A DNA stretch of 34,621 bases from Canicola haemoglobinophilus (GCF_002015075.1 NZ_MUXZ01000028.1:1-34621); one strand, 5' to 3'; shown: positions 16,448 to 23,705, counted from the first letter of the stretch. A program made the numbers and translations. Notes: a model not told the origin generated them from the letters alone.

Positions 16448-17869
16448 ATGCAACGAGATTTCAGTTTTTTTATTTACGATTTTGAAAGTTTTGGTATCAA
16501 CCCAGCCACTGACAGACCTGCGCAATTTGCAGGTGTTCGCACTGATAAAGATTTTAATATTATTGGTGAACCAGTCATTTTATATTGTAAACAAACTAAT
16601 GATTATCTTCCTTCGCCAGAGGCGGTTTTGGTTACGGGCATTACACCACAAATTTGTAATGAGAAAGGCGTATCTGAGCCTGAATTTGCTGAGAAAATTT
16701 TGGCTGAATTTAGCCAGCCTAATACTTGTATTATGGGATTTAATAATATTCGTTATGATGACGAAATGACGAGATATACTTTTTATCGTAACTTTATTGA
16801 TCCTTATGAATATAGCTGGAAAAACGGAAATTCTCGCTGGGACTTACTAGATGTAGTAAGGGCTTGTTATGCGTTACGTCCCGACGGAATAAATTGGGCT
16901 TACGATGACGAGGGAATGCCGTCTTTTCGCTTAGAAAAATTAACTCAGGTAAATGGTATAGAACATAGTAATGCCCATGATGCTATGGCTGATGTTTATG
17001 CAACTATTGAAATGGCAAAATTAATCAAACAAAAACAGCCTAAACTGTTCCAATTTTTCTTTGAAAATAGAGGGAAAAGGGAAGTAGAAAAGATGATCGA
17101 TACAGCCAACATGCAACCATTAGTGCATGTTTCTGGAATGTTGGGTAATTATCGAGGCAATACAAGTTGGGTTGTGCCATTAGCTTGGCATCCGATAAAT
17201 CAAAATGCAGTTATTGTTTGTGATCTTGCTAAAAATATTGATGATTTACTGACTAAAAGTGCAGTGGAATTGCGACAAAATTTATATACGCCTAAAGCTA
17301 AATTAGAACAAAATAATGTTTTGCCTGTACCACTAAAATTGGTGCACATTAATAAATGTCCGATTCTTGCGCCAGCAAAAACCTTATTACCTGAAAATGC
17401 GGCTCGTTTAGGTATTGATCGAGAGCTCTGTTTGCAGAATTTGCAGAAACTACGTCAATCCCTTGATATTCGAGATAAAGTCATTGAAATTTTTCATGAT
17501 GAAAGAGAATTTGAGCCGAGTGATAATGTAGAAACAGAACTATATAGTCAATTTTTTAATAGTAATGATAAAAATAATATGGCGATTTTGCGCCAATTGC
17601 CTCCAGAAAAATTAAATGAACATAATTTGTCTTTTTTAGATAAACGTATTCCTGAATTATTGTTCCATTATAGAGCAAGACATTTCTATAAAATGCTTAA
17701 TCGTGCTGAGCAGATAAAATGGCAAAAATATCGTCAACGTAAACTTGAAAAAAGTGCGGTTCAATTTGAGGAAAGTTTACAACGTTTAGCTGAAGAGCAT
17801 CAAAATAATCCAGATAAATTATTGTTATTACAACAAGTATATGAATATGGCGCTACTTTATTGAGATAA
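16448..17869 (+). CDS. sbcB: Exodeoxyribonuclease I
   Basis: ExoI degrades single-stranded DNA 3' to 5' and acts in recombination and mismatch repair. The 473-residue product has the DEDDh catalytic set: D11 and E13 in YDFESFG, D104 in NNIRYDDE, H177 and D182 in NAHDAMADVYATI, each 4 residues before the E. coli numbering. The SH3-like and helical C-terminal domains follow, with the conserved region around FHDEREFEPSDNVE. It is the second gene after the EamA-like transporter. One exact uptake signal lies near its 3' end (17752-17760). Confidence 0.96.
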   Translation: MQRDFSFFIYDFESFGINPATDRPAQFAGVRTDKDFNIIGEPVILYCKQTNDYLPSPEAVLVTGITPQICNEKGVSEPEFAEKILAEFSQPNTCIMGFNNIRYDDEMTRYTFYRNFIDPYEYSWKNGNSRWDLLDVVRACYALRPDGINWAYDDEGMPSFRLEKLTQVNGIEHSNAHDAMADVYATIEMAKLIKQKQPKLFQFFFENRGKREVEKMIDTANMQPLVHVSGMLGNYRGNTSWVVPLAWHPINQNAVIVCDLAKNIDDLLTKSAVELRQNLYTPKAKLEQNNVLPVPLKLVHINKCPILAPAKTLLPENAARLGIDRELCLQNLQKLRQSLDIRDKVIEIFHDEREFEPSDNVETELYSQFFNSNDKNNMAILRQLPPEKLNEHNLSFLDKRIPELLFHYRARHFYKMLNRAEQIKWQKYRQRKLEKSAVQFEESLQRLAEEHQNNPDKLLLLQQVYEYGATLLR

Positions 17870-17882
17870 ATGAAATAAAATT

Positions 17883-17921
17883 AAAAAAAAGGGGAGTGAC
17901 AATGTAACAGAAACTCCCCTT
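17883..17921 (-). terminator. Terminator-shaped hairpin on the minus strand
   Basis: AAGGGGAGT (17889-17897) pairs perfectly with ACTCCCCTT (17913-17921) around a 15-base loop. On the minus strand the stem is followed by eight T (complement of 17883-17890), the form of a strong Rho-independent terminator. On the plus strand, the direction of both sbcB and the zeta-like gene, no T run follows. No minus-strand gene is visible nearby to the right. The loop overlaps a matS-like 13-mer. Confidence 0.55.
17896..17908. promoter_or_regulatory. Second matS-like site, downstream of sbcB
   Basis: GTGACAATGTAAC, identical to the 13-mer next to matP (777-789) and 12/13 to the enterobacterial matS consensus. 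It is intergenic, inside the loop of the hairpin at 17883-17921. Confidence 0.5.
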
Positions 17922-17952
17922 ATCTGTATTTAAAATAAGCAATGGAGGATAT

Positions 17953-18882
17953 ATGAGTACATTAATGCAGAAAGATGTGTTGCTTGAGCTGATTTCAACT
18001 GTTCAAGCTAAGTTAAGTCAAGAGATTGAAAATGAAGATTTTCTGGATGAGCTATTATATTTAGTGAAACTTCGACACCAGATTTATCAATCCCTTCCTA
18101 GCGATCTCGATTATTTATCCCTTGCTCGTTCAGTTAAAGATATTGCCAAGAAATATAATTTTATTAATAACTCTGATATAGACGTTAAAAATTATGATGT
18201 TGACTTGGATGTAGAGAATAAATTTCCTCTAGTATGGGGCAATTTGCTAAAAGGAAATTATATTTCACCATCAAACAAGCCTGTTGCCGTACTGTTAGGC
18301 GGGCAACCAGGAGCAGGGAAGTCCTATGGGACAAAAGTCATGTTAGATCGCTTCAATAATAATATACTTGTGATTAATGGCGATGAATTCAGACCATATC
18401 ATCAACATTTTGATGCAATTTATGCGCAATATGGCAAAGATTTTTCAAAATATACTGGTGAATTTGCTGGGAAAATGGTAGAAAAAGTTAGAGATGAGGC
18501 GATCAAACAAGGATTTAATATTGTTATTGAGGGAACTTTCCGTCGAGCAGAATTGCCTTTGAAAGAACTAAAAAACTTTGCAGAACATGGCTACCAAACT
18601 GGTGTAATTATTTGTACTTGTGCTAAAGATGTGAGTTGGCGTAGCACAATAGAAAGAGGCGATGAACAACAAGCTCAAGGATTAAATCCTCGCTATGTGC
18701 CAAAAGAGCATCATGATCTTGTTGTGTCTAAACTCGCTGAAAATGTTGCATCTGTTGTAGAAGAAAGTAATTTGTCATTTTTTGAGATTTATTCTAGAGA
18801 GGCTAAATTATTTGATCTAAAAATAGATAATGTGATTTTGATAAAAGAAATGATCAATAAAATTTTGACAAATAAAATCTAA
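17953..18882 (+). CDS. Zeta-toxin family kinase with N-terminal extension
   Basis: 309 residues. From about residue 105 it is a zeta-family P-loop kinase: Walker A GGQPGAGKS (116-124), the catalytic-type Asp in NGDEFRPYH (D144), FNIVIEGTFRR (188-198), the basic SWRSTIERGDEQ (228-239) and RYVPKEHHD (247-255). Zeta toxins such as PezT phosphorylate UDP-N-acetylglucosamine precursors and block cell-wall synthesis. The first ~100 residues are helical, acidic and leucine-rich and are absent from plain zeta proteins. There is no epsilon-type antitoxin gene beside it: upstream is sbcB with an 83-bp gap, downstream about 500 bp without a gene. A fused antitoxin domain, as in E. coli EzeT, is the attractive reading but is inference. 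GGAGG lies 4 bp before the ATG. It has no exact uptake signal. A non-toxic kinase role is the alternative. Confidence 0.82.
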   Translation: MSTLMQKDVLLELISTVQAKLSQEIENEDFLDELLYLVKLRHQIYQSLPSDLDYLSLARSVKDIAKKYNFINNSDIDVKNYDVDLDVENKFPLVWGNLLKGNYISPSNKPVAVLLGGQPGAGKSYGTKVMLDRFNNNILVINGDEFRPYHQHFDAIYAQYGKDFSKYTGEFAGKMVEKVRDEAIKQGFNIVIEGTFRRAELPLKELKNFAEHGYQTGVIICTCAKDVSWRSTIERGDEQQAQGLNPRYVPKEHHDLVVSKLAENVASVVEESNLSFFEIYSREAKLFDLKIDNVILIKEMINKILTNKI

Positions 18883-18902
18883 TTAGAATTTAGAAACTCA
18901 TA

Positions 18903-18942
18903 AAAGCTACGACCTAAGCTATGTTAGGACGTAGCTTTTTTT
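18903..18942 (+). terminator. Terminator of the zeta-like gene
   Basis: AAAGCTACG (18903-18911) pairs with CGTAGCTTT (18930-18938), and CCTAA with TTAGG extends the stem past one A-A mismatch. T residues follow. Strong and 20 bp after the stop. Confidence 0.88.
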
Positions 18943-19324
18943 ATGGTTTCTGATTATTACTCAGTGCTTATCTTTAAAAATAGCTTTACAAAAGCATTAC
19001 AAATAGTATTGGCAACTTAATAAAACTAATAATTGCATGTTACAACGTTTAATCTACACTTGATTTGTCTTGCTTGAGTGATAAAAGTGACTTGTGTATA
19101 AGTCTGTGATTTATTTATATCGTAGTTTTCGCTAACCGTATAACTGATTACGCATAATGAATATTATGTTAAATGAAATGCATTATAAAGTAACTTTTAA
19201 ATTATTGCATTACTCTATTTATGAATGATGAATTTAAGTCCTAAGGAAATTTAAAAGAGAAAAAATAAACAGGTGGAAAATTAATATTGAATATTTGATA
19301 CAGTGTCACGTTTTATTTTAGATA
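18943..19324. other. Gene-free AT-rich stretch
   Basis: About 380 bp between the zeta-like gene and truA. I read all frames: the longest candidates (such as ATG at 19157, 23 codons) lack a ribosome binding site or family resemblance. No tRNA, repeat array or operon leader is evident. One weak matS-like 13-mer (11/13) sits at 19297-19309 and a single DnaA-box-like TTATACACA lies on the minus strand near 19097, both at about the level expected by chance. Confidence 0.6.
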
Positions 19325-19360
19325 AATAAAAAACACCTTCTTAGAATATTAAAAAGGTGC
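19325..19360 (-). terminator. truA terminator
   Basis: On the minus strand GCACCTT pairs with AAGGTGT (plus positions 19354-19360 and 19333-19339, one G-T pair) across a 14-base loop and is followed by a T-rich run. It lies about 30 bp past the truA stop. Confidence 0.7.
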
Positions 19361-19391
19361 TCTTGAGCAGAGGATTATTGATTATAAAAGT

Positions 19392-20174
19392 TTAAATAAG
19401 AAACAACGGACCTAAATTATGAGAAGGAATTTCAAAATGCTGAGGATAAATCACATCGACCAAATATAAACCTTGAGGCTTGGCTGTAGGAGCTGCTAAA
19501 GTGCGGTCTTTTTTTTCCAATAATTCAGCTATCCAATCTACTGGCTTATTTCCATTCCCTACTTCAATTAAACTCCCCACTATATTACGCACCATATGAT
19601 GAACAAATGCATTTGCTTGAATATCAACAATAATGTATTGTCCCAGTCTTGTTACATTAAGATGATGTATATTTCGCCAAGGTGTTTTTGATTGGCATTG
19701 CGCAGCACGAAATGAGGAATAATCATTTTCGCCGAGTAAACTCTGCCCTGCTTGATGCATTAATTCGTGATTGAGTGGCAAGTGATAATGCGTTATTCCT
19801 TGCGGCAATATTGCGGATCTTAGCTTGTTATTATAAATAATATAGCGATAACGGCGAGCTGTTGCACTAAAACGAGCATGAAAATCCTCGTCAACAATTT
19901 TTGTCCAAGTCACAGATATATCATCAGGCAAATTTGCATTTACGCCAAAACTCCAGGCTTTTTCTGATCTATTTGCATTTGTCTCAAAATGTATTACTTG
20001 TCCTGTTGCATGAACTCCAGAGTCAGTTCTACCTGCGCAAAAAATTTCACAAGGTTCATTTGCAACAAAAGAAATCGCTTTCTCTAGTTCTTCTTGTACA
20101 CTGACTACTCTATCTTGTCTCTGCCAACCATAATAGTTTTTACCATCATATTGAATACCAAGTGCAATTTTCAT
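19392..20174 (-). CDS. truA: tRNA pseudouridine(38-40) synthase TruA
   Basis: TruA converts uridines 38-40 in the anticodon stem of many tRNAs to pseudouridine. The 260-residue product starts MKIALGIQYDGKNYYGWQRQ, has the catalytic Asp51 in AGRTDSGVHA, and the conserved FHARFSATARRYRYIIYN and FVHHMVRNIVGSLIEVG stretches. Length is normal. In E. coli truA belongs to the usg-truA-dedA-accD-folC region; here it sits apart, after rplY on the same strand, separated by a terminator-like stem. One exact uptake signal lies inside (19499-19507). Confidence 0.96.
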   Translation of the reverse strand: MKIALGIQYDGKNYYGWQRQDRVVSVQEELEKAISFVANEPCEIFCAGRTDSGVHATGQVIHFETNANRSEKAWSFGVNANLPDDISVTWTKIVDEDFHARFSATARRYRYIIYNNKLRSAILPQGITHYHLPLNHELMHQAGQSLLGENDYSSFRAAQCQSKTPWRNIHHLNVTRLGQYIIVDIQANAFVHHMVRNIVGSLIEVGNGNKPVDWIAELLEKKDRTLAAPTAKPQGLYLVDVIYPQHFEIPSHNLGPLFLI

Positions 20175-20201
20175 AGGATTTCCATTTTATAACATATTGA
20201 A

Positions 20202-20229
20202 AAGCCCCATGATTTTCATCATAGGGCTT
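20202..20229 (-). terminator. rplY terminator
   Basis: AAGCCCTATGAT and ATCATGGGGCTT (minus strand) form a 12-bp stem with a 4-base GAAA loop, 20 bp after the rplY stop. The following T run is short (TTTT counting the stem end), so some read-through into truA is likely. Confidence 0.7.
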
Positions 20230-20249
20230 CAAATTCATTGAAACTTTGC

Positions 20250-20537
20250 TTATACGCGTTTGAAGTCAATGTGAACTAGTTTTGGTTTGAATGGGTGACG
20301 TTGCATTGCTTGCACTTTAACTGCAACTTCTTTGCCATCAATAACTAAAGTGATCACATCAGAATAGAATGAATCATGAATTTGTGCGTTGTTTAATTCA
20401 TCGTGATTTAATACGATTGAAACAGGTGCTTCACTACCACCATAAACGATAGCAGGAATTTGACCATTATGACGCAGGCGGCGGCTCGCACCCTTACCTT
20501 GCGCAGAACGAACTTCAGCGTTAAATTTAAATGCCAT
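20250..20537 (-). CDS. rplY: 50S ribosomal protein L25 (short form)
   Basis: 95 residues, the single-domain gammaproteobacterial L25 that binds 5S rRNA (E. coli has 94). It begins MAFKFNAEVRSAQGKGASRR with the family's basic RRLRHNGQIPAIVYGG and ends HPFKPKLVHIDFKRV. No CTC-type C-terminal domain. It has a strong promoter and a roughly 100-nt leader of its own. In E. coli L25 represses its own mRNA translation through the leader; the same is likely here. Confidence 0.96.
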   Translation of the reverse strand: MAFKFNAEVRSAQGKGASRRLRHNGQIPAIVYGGSEAPVSIVLNHDELNNAQIHDSFYSDVITLVIDGKEVAVKVQAMQRHPFKPKLVHIDFKRV

Positions 20538-20634
20538 TTTTATGTTCTCTTTAAGTAAAAATAAAAATAAAAACCGCAGGCGACCCAGCGATTTCCCTTA
20601 ATTTATGCTAAAACTTGTTGTCATGTTTTAGACG
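20538..20634 (-). promoter_or_regulatory. rplY 5' leader, possible L25 autoregulatory RNA
   Basis: From the promoter at 20641-20669, transcription should start near 20634, leaving about 97 nt before the ATG. The leader has a G/C-rich segment (CGCTGGGTCGCCTGCG on the minus strand, about 20573-20588) that can fold with mismatches, followed by T-rich DNA and a weak AAAGAGAACA ribosome site. Autogenous control of rplY by L25 is known in E. coli relatives; that this leader has the conserved fold is inference. Confidence 0.45.
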
Positions 20635-20640
20635 GTGCGC

Positions 20641-20669
20641 ATTATAATGAATTATTCTCGCTAAATCAA
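20641..20669 (-). promoter_or_regulatory. rplY sigma-70 promoter
   Basis: On the minus strand TTGATT (20669-20664), a 17-bp spacer and a perfect TATAAT (20646-20641). One of the best promoter matches in the window. Confidence 0.75.
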
Positions 20670-20753
20670 ATAAAACATTGAATTTGAACTGGATATTTCT
20701 GCCAAAAAGACTACAATAACCGAGCTTTATTTTTTACGATAAATGGATATTTC

Positions 20754-21359
20754 ATGGAGTTACTGATTAATTTTTTTACTGATTATGGGTATTTTGCCGT
20801 TTTTTTTGTGCTTATTATTTGTGGTTTCGGGGTTCCTATTCCAGAAGATATAACATTAGTCTCAGGCGGTGTGATCGCAGGATTGTACCCTAACGAAGTC
20901 AATGTGCATATTATGCTCGTTGTAAGTATGCTAGGAGTGTTAATTGGCGACAGTACAATGTATTGGCTCGGTCGCATTTACGGTGTAAAGATATTGCGAA
21001 CTCGCTTAATGAAAAAAATTGTTACCTTTAAACGTTTAAAAATGGTAAAAGAAAAATTTGCCAAATATGGTAATAGAGTTTTATTTGTTGCTCGTTTTTT
21101 ACCTGGTTTAAGAGCGCCAATTTATATGGTTTCTGGTATTACACGCCGTGTTAGTTTTATTCGTTTTGTATTTATTGATTTCTGTGCCGCAATTATTTCT
21201 GTCCCTATTTGGGTATATTTAGGTGATTTTGGTGCAAGTAATTTAGATTGGCTACACCATCAAATTCAAAAAGGTCAATTTGTTATTTATATTTTAATAT
21301 TCTTACTTGCAGTATTCTTATTCTGGAAATGGAAACGTAGTAAAAAGAAAGAATTATAA
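20754..21359 (+). CDS. DedA family membrane protein
   Basis: 201 residues with about five hydrophobic segments and a lysine-rich C-terminus. DedA signatures are present: FGVPIPEDITLVSGG (25-39) with the acidic pair, GDSTMYWLGR, and ARFLPGLRAPIYMVSG with the conserved arginines. DedA proteins include lipid-carrier (undecaprenyl phosphate, phosphatidylethanolamine) flippases; which lipid this paralogue handles cannot be said. The protein is related to the H. influenzae DedA-family members by overall pattern. It is divergent from rplY and convergent with the pseudouridine synthase gene, whose 3' end lies in the shared terminator. Confidence 0.9.
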   Translation: MELLINFFTDYGYFAVFFVLIICGFGVPIPEDITLVSGGVIAGLYPNEVNVHIMLVVSMLGVLIGDSTMYWLGRIYGVKILRTRLMKKIVTFKRLKMVKEKFAKYGNRVLFVARFLPGLRAPIYMVSGITRRVSFIRFVFIDFCAAIISVPIWVYLGDFGASNLDWLHHQIQKGQFVIYILIFLLAVFLFWKWKRSKKKEL

Positions 21360-21372
21360 TTAGATATTTATT

Positions 21373-21409
21373 TAGGGCATAGTTAGAATTTAGTTATGCC
21401 CTATTTTAT
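21373..21409. terminator. Shared terminator of the DedA-family gene and the pseudouridine synthase gene
   Basis: TAGGGCATA (21373-21381) pairs with TATGCCCTA (21395-21403) and is followed by ATTTTATTTATT in plus direction. The right arm is also coding sequence: it holds the last codons of the minus-strand pseudouridine synthase gene (stop at 21390-21392 lies in the loop). Confidence 0.65.
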
Positions 21410-22061
21410 TTATTGCGTTTTTAACACTTTCCCTCGTGAAAAAACAACCATTCTTTTCGATTTTTGGCATAGCCATCACCTCAATTTTTTCATTAAAGTA
21501 ATCAAATTTCAGCTTATATGCATGCAAATAAGTGCGGTCAATTTCTTCATCATTTTTACCATAAAGTAAGTCACCCAAGATAGGACTTCCCAAACTTTTC
21601 ATTGCTACTCTTAATTGATGTGTTTTTCCAGTTTGTGGATGTAGAATAAATAGCCGTAAATTAGGCTCACAACTAACAGAATAAAAACGTGTTATTGCTG
21701 GATTGTCTTTGCTTTTAGTAAGTTTCCACATCCCACGGCGAGCTTTCTGCATATCGCCAATAATTAACCCTTGTTTTTTCTTTGGCTTATGTTTTGATAA
21801 AGCAATATAAGTTTTTTGAATCAAATGTTGTGCAAAAAGTTGTGATAAATAAGTCGCAGATTGGGCATTTAAAGCAAGAATAAGCAACCCTGAAGTGACT
21901 TTATCTAATCGATGAACAAGCCAAACTTGAGGAATATTGAGCTGATTTGCGAGAATTGTTGTTAAACCTTGCTCTTCTTGATCTTTATGAACGCTTATTC
22001 CACAAGGCTTATTAATAATAATGAAATCTTGATGTTGGTAAACAATGTCAAATTGTTGCAT
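21390..22061 (-). CDS. RluA-type RNA pseudouridine synthase
   Basis: 223 residues with no S4 domain. The catalytic motif is WLVHRLDKVTSGLLILALN with Asp53, preceded by IINKPCGISVHKD (the KP-G-V block) and followed by LHPQTGKTHQLRVAMKSLG and ILGDLLYG. It resembles the small uncharacterised RluA-family proteins of Haemophilus, and TruC and RluA are relatives. The RNA target (rRNA or tRNA position) is not predictable here. The gene lies between the rplT terminator and a shared 3' terminator; it contains an exact uptake signal (21530-21538). Confidence 0.88.
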   Translation of the reverse strand: MQQFDIVYQHQDFIIINKPCGISVHKDQEEQGLTTILANQLNIPQVWLVHRLDKVTSGLLILALNAQSATYLSQLFAQHLIQKTYIALSKHKPKKKQGLIIGDMQKARRGMWKLTKSKDNPAITRFYSVSCEPNLRLFILHPQTGKTHQLRVAMKSLGSPILGDLLYGKNDEEIDRTYLHAYKLKFDYFNEKIEVMAMPKIEKNGCFFTRESVKNAINKIGHN

Positions 22062-22088
22062 AGGATATTCAAACTAATTTATGAAACT

Positions 22089-22114
22089 AAAAAAGGGTAC
22101 CATAAAGGTACCCT
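22089..22114 (-). terminator. Terminator of infC-rpmI-rplT
   Basis: AGGGTACC (minus strand) pairs with GGTACCCT over a 5-base loop and runs into six T. It lies 20 bp after the rplT stop. Confidence 0.9.
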
Positions 22115-22133
22115 AATTTATCTATTCTTTAAA

Positions 22134-22487
22134 TTAAAGAGCAGATTTTGCTTTTTCAACTAATGCTGCAAAAGCAACTTTATCAAATACAGCGATATCA
22201 GCTAGAATCTTACGATCGATCTCAACAGATGCTTTTTTCAAGCCGTTGATGAATTTGCTGTAAGATAAACCGTTTTGACGAGCTGCAGCGTTGATACGAG
22301 CAATCCATAATTGACGGAATTGACGTTTACGTTGACGGCGGTCACGGTAAGCATATTGACCAGCTTTAATCACTGCTTGGAACGCAACGCGATAAACACG
22401 TGAACGCGCACCATAATAACCTTTAGCAGCCTTAAGAACTTTCTTATGGCGTGCTCTTGCAATAACACCACGTTTTACACGAGCCAT
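22134..22487 (-). CDS. rplT: 50S ribosomal protein L20
   Basis: 117 residues, an early assembly protein that binds 23S rRNA; in E. coli it also represses its own operon by binding the rpmI translation start region. It begins [20 protein letters not shown] and holds the conserved [20 protein letters not shown]. Standard length. Third gene of infC-rpmI-rplT, with 67 bp to rpmI. Confidence 0.97.
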
Positions 22488-22554
22488 TATTTAATCTCCT
22501 ATTGTCTATGAATCTAAAATTGAACTAATCGTACGACTGTACTTAAAACGCAGC

Positions 22555-22752
22555 TTATGCGTATGGTAAGCACGCTACTACTAAAACTTGGTCTGCTTTC
22601 GCAACCATTGATTTATGACGTAAATGACGTTTACGTTTAGTTGTCTTTTTAGTCAAAATGTGACGTAAGTGAGATTGTTTACGTTTAAAACCGCCAGAAG
22701 CTGTTTTCTTGAAACGCTTAGCAGCACCACGTACTGTTTTAATTTTAGGCAT
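22555..22752 (-). CDS. rpmI: 50S ribosomal protein L35
   Basis: 65 residues, highly basic: [20 protein letters not shown], then [20 protein letters not shown] and an [15 protein letters not shown] tail. Exactly the usual size. It lies between infC (100-bp gap with an uptake signal at 22822-22830) and rplT. Confidence 0.97.
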
Positions 22753-22852
22753 TGTTTTATAAACTCCGCATTGTTTAAGTTTAACATCAGATAATTAGGC
22801 GAATAAAAATATGGTAATTACACCGCACTTTTATTACTTGAAATTGCACTAA

Positions 22853-23395
22853 CTATTTCTTTTTCGGGGCTAATACCATGATCGCTTGGCGACCTTCTAA
22901 TTTGCCAGGTGCTGATTCAACAACGGCAATTTCAGCAAGGTCGTTTTTTACACGCTCTAATACGTCTAAACCAATATCTTGGTGAGCCATCTCACGTCCA
23001 CGGAAACGCACAGTGATTTTAGCTTTATCCCCATCTTCTAAAAAGCGAATCAGGCTGCGTAGTTTTACCTGATAGTCGCCTTCGTCTGTACCAGGACGGA
23101 ATTTAATTTCCTTCACTTGTACAACTTTCTGCTTTTTCTTCTGCTCTTTTGCAGCTTTACCTTTTTCATAGAGAAATTTACCGTAATTCATAATACGGCA
23201 TACCGGTGGTTCTGCATTTTGACTGATTTCAACAAGATCTAACTCAGCTTGTTCAGCAATATCTAAGGCTTGTTGAATAGATACAATACCCGCTTGTTCA
23301 CCATCTTGGTCAATCAAACGAACTTCTTTCACTCTAATTTCATCGTTAATACGATTAGGGCGATTTGTTGCCGGAGCTTTTTTTACGGTTTTAAT
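22853..23395 (-). CDS. infC: Translation initiation factor IF-3 (ATT start)
   Basis: IF-3 keeps the 30S subunit free and checks the start codon and initiator tRNA. No ATG gives a full protein: the first GTG (23332) would lose about 21 residues including RPNRINDEIR, conserved in all IF-3. Reading upstream in frame gives KTVKKAPATNRPNRIN preceded by ATT ATT, with AGAGG 6-9 bases before. IF-3 genes classically start with AUU, which IF-3 discriminates against to regulate itself. I take the second ATT (23395), giving 180 residues as in E. coli; ATT at 23398 would add one. Core motifs ISQNAEPPVCRIMNYGKF, KEIKFRPGTDEGDYQVK and RFRGREMAH are intact. Confidence 0.95.
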   Translation of the reverse strand: MKTVKKAPATNRPNRINDEIRVKEVRLIDQDGEQAGIVSIQQALDIAEQAELDLVEISQNAEPPVCRIMNYGKFLYEKGKAAKEQKKKQKVVQVKEIKFRPGTDEGDYQVKLRSLIRFLEDGDKAKITVRFRGREMAHQDIGLDVLERVKNDLAEIAVVESAPGKLEGRQAIMVLAPKKK

Positions 23396-23486
23396 AATAC
23401 TATTCCTCTAATGATCCTAAACCACAATCTAACTGCAATTTTACAGAAGATATAAACTATTGCTATCCTTGTAGCAAAACGGCGAA

Positions 23487-23515
23487 ATTCTATAGGATTT
23501 TTAGTGTGTATGCAA
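23487..23515 (-). promoter_or_regulatory. infC operon promoter
   Basis: On the minus strand TTGCAT (23515-23510), 17-bp spacer, TAGAAT (23492-23487). Transcription would start near 23480, giving an ~85-nt leader that opens with the small inverted repeat TTGCTA-CAAGGA-TAGCAA (23477-23460). Its -35 lies directly after the stop of the 34-residue gene at 23520. Confidence 0.65.
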
Positions 23516-23519
23516 GATA

Positions 23520-23624
23520 TTAAGAAACATATTGACAAGTTTTATAAGTAAATGCGCTAAGTAAAACGCATAGAACACATAAAATTTGGATTAGTTTTTT
23601 CTTCGTTAATTTTTCTGCTGCCAT
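23520..23624 (-). CDS. 34-residue single-span membrane protein between infC and fnr
   Basis: Too short for most gene finders, but well formed. ATG at 23624 has AAGGA 8 bases before it. The peptide starts MAAEKLTKKKLIQILCVLCV and ends LLSAFTYKTCQYVS: a positively charged N-terminal stretch, then one hydrophobic segment of about 16 residues (LIQILCVLCVLLSAFT), with three cysteines in total. The charge pattern predicts the N-terminus inside. I do not recognise a family. It reads on the same strand as infC, 125 bp upstream, but a separate infC promoter lies between; it is divergent from fnr, with the FNR-like box in the shared region. Function unknown; anaerobic control is an inference. Confidence 0.6.
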   Translation of the reverse strand: MAAEKLTKKKLIQILCVLCVLLSAFTYKTCQYVS

Positions 23625-23691
23625 TACCAATTTCCTTTGTATTTTTTAATATTTAAAACTTCTTAATTATTTTATTTAATGTTATCATTTC

Positions 23692-23705
23692 TTGAGTTAG
23701 ATCAA
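23692..23705. promoter_or_regulatory. FNR box upstream of fnr
   Basis: TTGAGTTAGATCAA matches the FNR consensus TTGAT-N4-ATCAA at 9 of 10 positions (G for T at the fifth). Its centre is about 53 bp before the fnr ATG and about 75 bp before the ATG of the small divergent gene. Autoregulation of fnr by FNR is known in E. coli; here it is inferred from the site. Confidence 0.65.

Noticed and set aside
19157..19228. 23-codon ORF in the gap before truA
   Set aside because: No ribosome binding site, no hydrophobic or conserved pattern; likely random.
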